This document shows, piece after piece, positions 7,506-14,557 of a stretch of 25,169 bases of DNA (positions are counted from its first letter, which is position 1; each line of letters begins with the position of its first letter). The stretch spans positions 1-25,169 of the forward strand of contig JBFWZG010000038.1 in the NCBI GenBank assembly GCA_050185515.1, in the 5' to 3' direction. The notes beneath the pieces were generated by a model. The model did no database searches and had not been told where the DNA came from. It worked only from the letters and a program-made list of their open reading frames with translations. This DNA comes from JAQSWP01 sp050185515 (lineage in GTDB: Bacteria > Pseudomonadota > Alphaproteobacteria > Reyranellales > JAQSWP01). A program made the translations under genes and the position numbers.

Positions 7506-8417
7506 ATGCGCATCGGCATCGACCTTGGCGGCACGAAGATCGAAGGCATCGCCTTCGGCCCCGACGGAATCGAACTGGTGCGTCGGCGCGTGGCGACGCC
7601 ACACGATTCCTACGACGCGACCATAGGCACCATCGTCGAGCTGGTAGGCTGGATCGAACGCCAGACCGGAACGCGCGGCAGCGTCGGAGTCGGCACACCG
7701 GGCGCGATTTCGCCCGCCACAGGCCTGATCAAGAACGCCAACAACACCCGCCTGATCGGCCATCCGCTCGATCGCGATCTGGCGGCCGCTCTCGACCGGC
7801 CGGTCAGAGTCGCCAACGACGCCAACTGCTTCGCCATATCGGAAGCGGTCGACGGGGCTGGGGCCGGCGCCAGGCTGGTGTTCGGCGCCATTCTGGGCAC
7901 CGGTTGCGGCAGCGGACTGGTGGTAGAGCGGCGCGTGCTCACCGGCGCCAACGCCATCGCCGGCGAATGGGGCCATAACCCGCTGCCCGCCCCGCGCGAC
8001 GACGAGCGCCCCGGACCGGCCTGCTACTGCGGACGCTCGGGCTGCATCGAAACCTTCATTTCCGGGACCGGTTTCGGCCAGGACCATTTTCGCGTCACCG
8101 GCGTCGAACTGTCGCCCGAAGAGATCGTCCGCCGCGGCGATGCCGGCGATGCCGCCTGCGCCGCCTCGCTCGATCGCTATGTCGACCGGCTGGCGCGCAG
8201 TCTCGGCGCCATCATCAACGTGTTCGATCCGGACGTCATCGTGCTGGGCGGCGGCATGTCGAAGGTGCCCCAGCTCTACGAACGAGTGCCGCAGATCTGG
8301 GCGCCCTATATCTTTTCGGACCGGATTGCGACCAGGTTGCTGCCGCCCGTGCATGGCGACGCCAGCGGAGTGCGCGGTGCGGCGTGGCTGTGGGAGGACG
8401 GCGAAGGACTGGGCTAG
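7506..8417 (+). CDS. mak: ROK-family sugar kinase, Mak-like fructokinase
   Basis: A 303-residue ATP-dependent sugar kinase of the ROK family. The order of motifs is complete: the phosphate-binding loop IGIDLGGTKIEG at the N-terminus, GTPGAISPATGLIKNANNT, the catalytic-aspartate motif VANDANCFAISEA, GTGCGSGLVV, and the zinc site GEWGHNPLP followed by CYCGRSGCIETFISGTGF with its histidine and cysteines, then INVFDPDVIVLGGGMS. The stretch from the zinc site to the end is very close to E. coli Mak (manno(fructo)kinase), including GVRGAAWLW at the C-terminus, so fructose or a related hexose is the likely substrate. ATG 7506 gives the conserved MRIGIDLGGT start; a TTG at 7479 would add nine residues not conserved in the family. 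It ends 4 bp from the stop of the convergent eipB gene. Confidence 0.9.
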   Translation: MRIGIDLGGTKIEGIAFGPDGIELVRRRVATPHDSYDATIGTIVELVGWIERQTGTRGSVGVGTPGAISPATGLIKNANNTRLIGHPLDRDLAAALDRPVRVANDANCFAISEAVDGAGAGARLVFGAILGTGCGSGLVVERRVLTGANAIAGEWGHNPLPAPRDDERPGPACYCGRSGCIETFISGTGFGQDHFRVTGVELSPEEIVRRGDAGDAACAASLDRYVDRLARSLGAIINVFDPDVIVLGGGMSKVPQLYERVPQIWAPYIFSDRIATRLLPPVHGDASGVRGAAWLWEDGEGLG

Positions 8418-8421
8418 AAGG

Positions 8422-9231
8422 TCACTTGCACTTGGGCCGCGGCAATTGCTGGATCGAGGCCAGGCTGGCGCGGACGGTGAAATCGCCGTAGTCGAGCAGC
8501 ATGCTGCGGGCGACGCCATTGGCCAGCAGCTCGGCCGCCAGCTCGAACTCGGGCGCTTCCTGCGCGCGGCTGGGCGGAAAGAACGCGAGATGCACCGACC
8601 ACGCCTTCTGCCCGTCTATCAGTTCATGCTTCGGCGCCGGGGCCGGCTGCTTGCCGATCGAGGTTATCAACGCGTTGACGTCGTAGGCGCCCTCGACCCG
8701 GGCGCCGTCGAACACCGGAACCAGGAAGGCGAACTCGCCAGCCTGCGCCTTGTCGATCAGCGCTGCCGTGTGGGCCGTCGGAAACATGGTACCGCGCGGC
8801 AATGCGAATTCCTGGCGCTCGGGTTCGTTGAAGACCGCCCTGCCATTGCCGCGCCCGTTTTCGAACGTCGCGGTGCCGCGCAGCTGTTCGTCCGGGGAGC
8901 CGTCCTCGATGTTGCGCACCGTGAAACGGTAGTTCAGACCGTCCTTGGATTCGAAGCTGGCGAAGCTGTAGTCGCTCTCGACCTGCTCGGTATCGGCGCG
9001 GGAAAAGGTCAGCCGCATGCGCTGGATGGTCTCCCAGCCGTCGCAGGATTCTCCCATTTCGATTACCATTGCACCGCGCACGTCGAGTACCGTGCTGCCT
9101 GGCTTGGCGACCGCGAGCCGCATGTCGTAGATCGCGCGGTGCGGCGCCAGTTCCGCCGACGAGGCGCCGAAACCTAGGGCAGCGACGAACAGGAAACCGG
9201 GAACACCCTTGAGAAAACTCGGAAAATCCAT
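8422..9231 (-). CDS. eipB: EipB-like cell envelope integrity protein (DUF1849)
   Basis: A 269-residue exported protein with an N-terminal hydrophobic signal sequence ending near ASSA. It matches the EipB/DUF1849 family of periplasmic proteins found in Alphaproteobacteria, which support cell-envelope integrity. Telling features are the mature N-terminus ELAPHRAIYDMRLA, the ESCDGWETIQRMRL strand, the SFASFESKDGLNYRF segment, and two cysteines only, Cys63 and the penultimate Cys268 in PRPKC. These correspond to the conserved disulfide of this family, joining the start and end of the beta-spiral fold. ATG 9231 is chosen; a TTG at 9246 would add five residues with extra positive charge before the signal sequence and cannot be excluded. 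It is divergent from the hydroxyacid dehydrogenase gene. Confidence 0.85.
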   Translation of the reverse strand: MDFPSFLKGVPGFLFVAALGFGASSAELAPHRAIYDMRLAVAKPGSTVLDVRGAMVIEMGESCDGWETIQRMRLTFSRADTEQVESDYSFASFESKDGLNYRFTVRNIEDGSPDEQLRGTATFENGRGNGRAVFNEPERQEFALPRGTMFPTAHTAALIDKAQAGEFAFLVPVFDGARVEGAYDVNALITSIGKQPAPAPKHELIDGQKAWSVHLAFFPPSRAQEAPEFELAAELLANGVARSMLLDYGDFTVRASLASIQQLPRPKCK

Positions 9232-9332
9232 GAGACGCGATCGCAACCTGCCGCAGTGGCGAAGCGAAATGCCGCGCCAAGGGCGCTAACCTAGAGAACG
9301 CACCGGCAACCGTCCAGCGCAAGAGGTTCGCA

Positions 9333-10304
9333 ATGAACAAACGTCCCCGTGTCATCGCCACGCGTCATTTCCCGGCTGACGTCGAACGACGCCTCGCCGA
9401 ACTTTTCGACGCGAAGTTGAACCCGGACGACCGCCAGCTCAGCCCCGACGAGCTGGTGACGCTGGCGCAGGGGGCCGACGGGCTTATGGTGGCGGCCACC
9501 GGCAGGGTGGACGCCGATCTGATCGGCCGCCTGCCCTCTTCCGTCAGAATTATCGCAACCTTTTCCGTTGGTTACGAACATATCGATATCGCCGCCGCCG
9601 ATTCGCGCGGCATTGTCGTGACCAACACGCCCGATGTGCTGACCGATGCGACGGCCGAGATTGCCCTGCTGCTGCTGCTCGCCGCCGCGCGGCGGGCGCA
9701 TGAAGGCGCCAGCATGCTGCGGCAGAACCGGTGGACCGGCTGGACCCCGACGCAGCTGATGGGTATCGGGCTGAACGGCAAGCGTCTCGGCATCGTCGGG
9801 ATGGGCCGCATCGGCCAGGCGCTGGCGCAGCGGGCGCGCGCCTGTGGCATGGAAATCCACTACTACAATCGCAAACGGCTGCCCGCCGCCCTGGAAGCCG
9901 GCGCAACCTGGTACCCCGACGTCGAGGCGCTGCTGCCGCAGGCGCAATTCCTGTCGCTGCATTGTCCGCTGACGCCCCAGACGGCGAAGCTCATGGATGG
10001 CAGGCGGATCGGCATGCTTCCGGACGGCGCCGTTCTGGTGAACACCGCCCGCGGCGGCATCGTTGACGACGACGCGCTGATCGCAGCGCTCGGCAGCGGC
10101 AAGCTCGCTTACGCCGGCCTTGACGTATTCGAAGGCGAACCGAAGGTCGATCCGCGCTATCTGGCCCTGGAGAACGCCTTCATCCTGCCGCACATGGGAT
10201 CGGCGACCATCGAAACGCGCAACGCGATGGGCTTTCGCGCGATCGTAAATCTCAAGGCCATGCTGATCGACGGCGCGGAACCGCCGCACCGCGTCAGACC
10301 CTGA
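9333..10304 (+). CDS. D-isomer-specific 2-hydroxyacid dehydrogenase (glyoxylate/hydroxypyruvate reductase-like)
   Basis: A 323-residue NAD(P)-dependent enzyme that reduces 2-keto acids such as glyoxylate or hydroxypyruvate to D-2-hydroxy acids, or does the reverse. The nucleotide-binding fold shows LGIVGMGRIGQALAQRA, and the catalytic triad is complete: Arg240 in NTARGGIVDD, Glu269 in DVFEGEP and His287 in LPHMGSAT. The substrate-binding FSVGYEHIDIAAA motif near residues 77-89 fits the GRHPR/GyaR branch (D-glycerate dehydrogenase / glyoxylate reductase). An AGAGG site lies just before the ATG. The arginine and lysine residues after the GxGxxG motif (NRKRL) suggest NADPH preference, which is inference. 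It is not linked to other glycolate or serine-cycle genes here, so the pathway is open. Confidence 0.9.
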   Translation: MNKRPRVIATRHFPADVERRLAELFDAKLNPDDRQLSPDELVTLAQGADGLMVAATGRVDADLIGRLPSSVRIIATFSVGYEHIDIAAADSRGIVVTNTPDVLTDATAEIALLLLLAAARRAHEGASMLRQNRWTGWTPTQLMGIGLNGKRLGIVGMGRIGQALAQRARACGMEIHYYNRKRLPAALEAGATWYPDVEALLPQAQFLSLHCPLTPQTAKLMDGRRIGMLPDGAVLVNTARGGIVDDDALIAALGSGKLAYAGLDVFEGEPKVDPRYLALENAFILPHMGSATIETRNAMGFRAIVNLKAMLIDGAEPPHRVRP

Positions 10305-10319
10305 CGGGATCGGGAGGTT

Positions 10320-11246
10320 CTAGCCGTCGGAGCCGGCGATGCAGGAAGGCGATGCCTTATCGTCGCAGCTCTGCGCGATAAAGGCGTCGACGCCGTCATT
10401 CGTCTTGAGCTGCCGCCGGATTGCGGCGGCTTCGTCGCGACTATAGGGGCCGACGACGACACGGGTGAACTTTTCACCCCGTACGGTGACGTGGCGCAGG
10501 CTCGGATCCAGCGCCTGATGCTGGCGCTGCACGCGCCGGGCGTTCTCAGGCTCCTTGTAGCTGCCCAGCACGACGAACGTGCCGCCTTTGCTCCTCTTGG
10601 CAGTAGCAGGCTTCGCCGGCGCCGATTCGACAGGCGCCGCGACAGTGGGTGCCGCGACGGTGGGCGCCGCGACGGTGGGCGCTGCTATGACGGGCGCTGC
10701 AATGGTGGGGGAAGCGGCCTGCGGCATCGCGGCGGCAGGCGGCGGAGCGGCGGGGGCGGTGGCGACGGGCGGCAGCGGCGCGCTGGAAACGGGCGATGGC
10801 GAGCGTGTCGACGGGCCGACGACGTCGCGTGCGCTGATCACCGGTTCGCCGGCGCCGGCCTGCGCCAGCAATATGCGCTCCGCCTTCTGCTGGCGCGCCA
10901 CCAGCGCGTCCTGCTGGGCCTGCCGGCGCATTGCGGCCTGCTGTTCCAGATCGACGACCATGCCGGAATCGTCAGCATGAACAATCTGTACCTCGCCCGG
11001 ATCGCGCCAATCGTCGTAAGGATCGCGGCCGTCGGTGAATTCCTGGCAGATGTTTTTGCTCTTAACGACACGCCAGACCGCGCAGTCGCGCTTTTCGACC
11101 ATCGACAGGAGATGGTCGGTCGAGGTCTTGCCGGATGCGAACAGCAGGACACCATCGGCGGCGTAGCTCGCGATCATGAGAGCCGGCGGCAGCCCGCAGC
11201 CGGCCAGAGGCAATACGATGATCGCGGGAAGAAACTTGCGCAGCAT
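10320..11246 (-). CDS. SPOR-domain lipoprotein
   Basis: This 308-residue protein starts with a lipoprotein signal peptide; the lipobox LAGC puts the acylated cysteine at residue 17. An N-terminal region of about 110 residues with two cysteines (RDCAVW, NICQEF) is followed by a charged helix (QQAAMRRQAQQDALVARQQKAERILLA), then a proline/alanine-rich linker containing a repeated VAAPT unit, and finally a C-terminal SPOR domain (about residues 220-293: GTFVVLGSYKEPENARRVQ ... FTRVVVGPYSRDEAAAIRRQL). SPOR domains bind denuded peptidoglycan at division sites. Two further cysteines follow the domain. The layout (lipid anchor, flexible linker, SPOR) suggests a periplasm-spanning septal protein, but no specific family name is recognised for the N-terminal part. 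A GGGGG site lies before the ATG and a TATAAT box 36 bp upstream. Confidence 0.82.
   Translation of the reverse strand: MLRKFLPAIIVLPLAGCGLPPALMIASYAADGVLLFASGKTSTDHLLSMVEKRDCAVWRVVKSKNICQEFTDGRDPYDDWRDPGEVQIVHADDSGMVVDLEQQAAMRRQAQQDALVARQQKAERILLAQAGAGEPVISARDVVGPSTRSPSPVSSAPLPPVATAPAAPPPAAAMPQAASPTIAAPVIAAPTVAAPTVAAPTVAAPVESAPAKPATAKRSKGGTFVVLGSYKEPENARRVQRQHQALDPSLRHVTVRGEKFTRVVVGPYSRDEAAAIRRQLKTNDGVDAFIAQSCDDKASPSCIAGSDG
10636..10710 (+). repeat. Five tandem 15-bp units coding for A-P-T/V repeats
   Basis: Units start at 10636, 10651, 10666, 10681 and 10696. The second and third (GCCGCGACGGTGGGC) are identical; the others drift from it. On the minus strand each unit encodes five residues of the VAAPT/IAAPV type in the linker of the SPOR lipoprotein. 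Copies stay in frame, so gain or loss of a unit would only change linker length. Confidence 0.9.
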
Positions 11247-11281
11247 GGTGCCCCCATACCTGACGGAGCCTTATGCAGCAC

Positions 11282-11287
11282 ATTATA
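11282..11287 (-). promoter_or_regulatory. Predicted -10 element of the SPOR lipoprotein gene
   Basis: A perfect TATAAT on the minus strand lies 35 bp upstream of the start codon, within an unusually AT-rich patch (about 11280-11320). A weak -35 candidate, TTTCAA, lies 16 bp further upstream. The rest of the 140-base gap between this gene and the end of aspS holds nothing else I can identify. Confidence 0.5.
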
Positions 11288-11386
11288 ATCGAATTTTAAC
11301 CAATTGAAATTGCTGATTCTCTAGTCGGTGGCGATTTGCGCTGCCAAGCTCACCGGCGCACCGTGCAACCCCTTGATCCGATTCGA

Positions 11387-13186
11387 CTATTCGGCCTTCT
11401 TGGGCGGCAGCGCCAGCCGGAGATAGAGTTCGCGCAGCCGCTCCGGCGGTACTTCGGCAGGCGCCTGCATAAGAAGATCCATGGCCTGCTGGTTCATCGG
11501 GAAGGCGATGACCTCGCGAATGTTCGGTTCGTCGGCAAGCAGCATGACGATCCGGTCGACGCCTGGCGCCGATCCTCCATGCGGCGGCGCGCCGAACTTG
11601 AAGGCGTTCAGCATGCCGCCGAAGCGGTTCTCGACGTCTTCGCGACTGTAGCCGGCGATCTCGAAGGCGCGATACATGATCTCCGGCTTGTGGTTCCGGA
11701 TCGCGCCCGATGACAGTTCGACGCCGTTGCAGACGATGTCATACTGGAATGCCTTGATGGTAAGCGGATCCTGATTGTTGAGAGCCTCAAGCTCGCCCTG
11801 CGGCATCGAGAACGGATTGTGGCTGAACTCGATCTTGCCGGTCTTCTCGTCCAGCTCGTACATCGGAAAGTCGGTAATCCAGCAGAAGCGGAACTCGTCC
11901 TTGGCGACCAGCTCGAGCTCATCGCCCAACCGCGTGCGCACGATGCCGGCGAACTTGGCCGCACCCGCCGGCTTGTCGGCGACGAAGAACACCGCATCGC
12001 CGTCCTGGGCGTTGGTCGCCTTGCGGATCAGGTCGTGACGGCCGACCTCGAGGTTCTTGGCGATCGGGCCCTTGCCTTCCCCGCCTTCGAACTGGATATA
12101 GCCCAGCCCGGCCATGCCCTGCTCGCGCGCCCATTCGTTCAGCTTGTCGAAGAAGCTGCGCGGGCGGCCCGCGGCCCCCGGCGCCGGAATGGCGCGCACC
12201 ACCGCGCCCTGCGCCACGGCGCGGGCAAAGATACCGAAGCCCGAATCGCGGAACGCCTCGGTGACGTCGGCGATCTCGATCGGATTGCGCAGATCGGGCT
12301 TGTCGGAGCCGTATTTCAGCATCGACACGTCGAAGGGAATGCGCGGGAACGGATAGGCCGTGACCTTGCGTGGCTTCTCGCGGTTGAAGGCGGCGAATTC
12401 CTCGAACACGCCATGCAGCACCGGTTCGATGGCGGCGAACACGTCGTCCTGCGTCACGAAGCTCATCTCGAAGTCGAGCTGGTAGAACTCGCCCGGCGAA
12501 CGATCGGCCCGGCTGTCCTCGTCGCGGAAGCAGGGGGCGATCTGGAAATAGCGGTCGAAGCCCGCCACCATCAGCAGCTGCTTGAACTGCTGCGGCGCCT
12601 GCGGCAGGGCGTAGAACTTGCCGGGATGCAAACGACTGGGCACCAGGAAGTCGCGCGCGCCTTCAGGCGAGGACGCCGTCAGGATCGGCGTCTGGAATTC
12701 CATGAAGCCCTGGTCGATCATGCGCCGGCGCAAGGAGGCGATTACCTGGCTGCGCAGGACGATATTCCGATGTATCTCCTCGCGCCGCAGATCGAGGAAG
12801 CGATGGCGCAGGCGCAGTTCCTCCGGATTCTCGACGTCGCCATGGACCTGGATCGGCAGGATATCGGCGCTCGACTGGACGACGAATTGCCCGACCCGCA
12901 CCTCGACCTCGCCGGTGCCGAGCTTGGCGTTTACGGTCTCGGGCGAGCGGCGCACCACCTCACCCGTAATGGTGACGACGCTCTCGGGACGGGCGCCTTC
13001 GACGGCGGAGAAATTGGCGTTCGACGAATCGGCCACGCACTGCGTGACGCCATAGTGGTCACGGAGGTCGAGGAACAGAAGATTGCCGTGGTCGCGCTTG
13101 CGCTGGATCCAGCCGGAAAGCCGGACCGTCTGGCCGACGTGATCGGCCCGCAACTGGCCGCAGGTATGGGTGCGATAGGCGTGCAT
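11387..13186 (-). CDS. aspS: Aspartyl-tRNA synthetase (probably non-discriminating)
   Basis: A 599-residue class IIb aminoacyl-tRNA synthetase that charges tRNA-Asp with aspartate. The N-terminal OB-fold anticodon domain (HTCGQLRADHVGQTVRLSGW ... RDHGNLLFLDLRDHYG) is followed by the catalytic core with motif 2 (CFRDEDSRADRSPGEFYQLDFEM, about residues 219-241), the bacterial GAD insertion, and motif 3 (GVDRIVMLLADEPNIREVIAFP) near the C-terminus. Length is normal for bacterial AspRS. The start at 13186 has a GAGG site and gives the conserved N-terminus; the open frame continues 33 codons upstream but is not conserved. His33 in RDHG is the residue associated with relaxed tRNA-Asn recognition in characterised AspRS enzymes, where discriminating forms have Leu, so this enzyme may also make Asp-tRNA-Asn for the GatCAB pathway. 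It is divergent from rnd. Confidence 0.96.
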   Translation of the reverse strand: MHAYRTHTCGQLRADHVGQTVRLSGWIQRKRDHGNLLFLDLRDHYGVTQCVADSSNANFSAVEGARPESVVTITGEVVRRSPETVNAKLGTGEVEVRVGQFVVQSSADILPIQVHGDVENPEELRLRHRFLDLRREEIHRNIVLRSQVIASLRRRMIDQGFMEFQTPILTASSPEGARDFLVPSRLHPGKFYALPQAPQQFKQLLMVAGFDRYFQIAPCFRDEDSRADRSPGEFYQLDFEMSFVTQDDVFAAIEPVLHGVFEEFAAFNREKPRKVTAYPFPRIPFDVSMLKYGSDKPDLRNPIEIADVTEAFRDSGFGIFARAVAQGAVVRAIPAPGAAGRPRSFFDKLNEWAREQGMAGLGYIQFEGGEGKGPIAKNLEVGRHDLIRKATNAQDGDAVFFVADKPAGAAKFAGIVRTRLGDELELVAKDEFRFCWITDFPMYELDEKTGKIEFSHNPFSMPQGELEALNNQDPLTIKAFQYDIVCNGVELSSGAIRNHKPEIMYRAFEIAGYSREDVENRFGGMLNAFKFGAPPHGGSAPGVDRIVMLLADEPNIREVIAFPMNQQAMDLLMQAPAEVPPERLRELYLRLALPPKKAE

Positions 13187-13240
13187 TTGCGATGGACCTC
13201 GTGGGGCGGCGAAAACCCGCAACCCTCTGGAAAACCGCGG

Positions 13241-13270
13241 CAAAAGGCACGTTTTGCCGGCCTTTGTCAA
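13241..13270 (-). promoter_or_regulatory. Possible aspS promoter with consensus -35
   Basis: A perfect TTGACA on the minus strand (13270-13265) lies 79 bp upstream of the aspS start. The sequence 17-18 bp downstream (CCTTTTG) is a poor -10 match, so only the -35 box is convincing. No clear promoter was found for the divergent rnd gene in the same 200-bp spacer. Confidence 0.4.
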
Positions 13271-13386
13271 GCCGCGACGGCGCATGGCGGAGGCCCGGCG
13301 CCGGCTGCTTTGCGCCAGCCCGGCGCGGCGTGTATGAAGGCTGCCTGATTGCCGTCCCGCCCCCCTCTGGAGACACCCCGTCCCTC

Positions 13387-14553
13387 ATGCGCCTGATCAC
13401 GGAAACCGCCGAACTGCGCGACTTCTGCGCCAGTCTGGCCAGCGCCCGCTTCGTCACCGTCGACACCGAATTCATGCGCGAGCGGACCTACTGGCCGATC
13501 CTGTGCCTGATCCAGCTCGGCGGGCCGGACGACGCCGCGGCAGTCGACGCCCAGGCCGAAGGGCTGGATCTGGCGCCGGTCTACGATCTGATGCGCGACA
13601 GCAACGTGCTGAAGGTCTTCCATGCGGCTCGACAGGATCTGGAAATCTTCTATCGCCAGATGGGCGACATGCCGGCGCCGATCTTCGACACGCAGGTCGC
13701 CGCCATGGTCTGCGGCTTCGGCGACCAGGCCGCCTACGACACGCTGGCAGCCAAGCTGGCCAAGGCGCACATCGACAAATCAAGCCGCTTCACCGACTGG
13801 AGCCGTCGCCCCCTGAGCGAACGGCAGCTGCAATACGCCATTGCCGACGTCACCCATCTGCGCGTCGTGTACGAGAAGCTGTCGGCCAAGCTGCAGCGCA
13901 ATGGCCGCATCGAATGGCTGTCGGAGGAAATGGCCCTGCTGACCGATCCTGCCACCTACGCGATGGAGCCGCGCGAGGCATGGCGACGGCTCAAGCCGCG
14001 CAATCCCAGCCAGAAACTGTTGCGCGCCCTACGCGAGATCGCCGATTGGCGAGAACGCGAAGCCCAGCGCCTCGACATTCCGCGCAATCGCGTACTGCGC
14101 GACGAATCGGTGCTGGAGATCGCCGCCCACGCACCGACCGATGCCGAACAGCTGGCCCGCACCCGCGGGCTGTCGCGCGGCATGGTCGAGGGCAAGCAGG
14201 GCGCAGCGATTCTCGAAGCGGTCCGCAAGGGCCTCGAAAGCAAGGACACCGTCGATGCAGAGCAGCCGGCCAACGGCCAGCGTATCGTGGCGCCGCCAGC
14301 CGTAACGGACATGCTCAAGGTACTGCTCAAGCTGAAATGCGACCACGAGGGCGTCGCGCCGAAGCTGATCGCTTCCGCAAAGGAAGTCGAACTCATTGCC
14401 GCCGACGATAACGCCGACGTACCAGCACTGCAGGGCTGGCGTCGCGACATATTCGGCGCCGATGCTCTGCGCCTGAAGCACGGCAGGCTCGCCCTGGTGA
14501 TAAAGGATCAGAAGCTGGCCCTGATCGACATGGACCAGCGCTCGCCCGACTGA
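13387..14553 (+). CDS. rnd: Ribonuclease D
   Basis: A 388-residue 3'-5' exoribonuclease of the DEDDy class, involved in trimming tRNA and other stable RNA 3' ends. The exonuclease domain carries all metal-binding residues: Asp26 and Glu28 in VDTEFMRERTY, Asp84 in FHAARQDLEIF, and Tyr150/Asp154 in YAIADVTHL. A first HRDC domain follows at about residues 205-285 (NPSQKLLRALREIADWREREAQRLDIPRNRVLRDE), and a second, weaker helical region fills the C-terminus, as in E. coli RNase D. ATG 13387 gives the family N-terminus (MRLITETAELRDFC) and has a GGAG element about 14 bp upstream; the longer frame starting at 13192 overlaps the aspS region and is not credible. It ends 4 bp from the stop of the convergent ppx gene. 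Confidence 0.95.
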   Translation: MRLITETAELRDFCASLASARFVTVDTEFMRERTYWPILCLIQLGGPDDAAAVDAQAEGLDLAPVYDLMRDSNVLKVFHAARQDLEIFYRQMGDMPAPIFDTQVAAMVCGFGDQAAYDTLAAKLAKAHIDKSSRFTDWSRRPLSERQLQYAIADVTHLRVVYEKLSAKLQRNGRIEWLSEEMALLTDPATYAMEPREAWRRLKPRNPSQKLLRALREIADWREREAQRLDIPRNRVLRDESVLEIAAHAPTDAEQLARTRGLSRGMVEGKQGAAILEAVRKGLESKDTVDAEQPANGQRIVAPPAVTDMLKVLLKLKCDHEGVAPKLIASAKEVELIAADDNADVPALQGWRRDIFGADALRLKHGRLALVIKDQKLALIDMDQRSPD

Positions 14554-14557
14554 TGCG

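Noticed and set aside
11819..13348. A 509-codon open frame antisense to aspS
   Set aside because: A shadow of the AspRS gene in GC-rich DNA; composition is low in hydrophobic core and no motif is visible.
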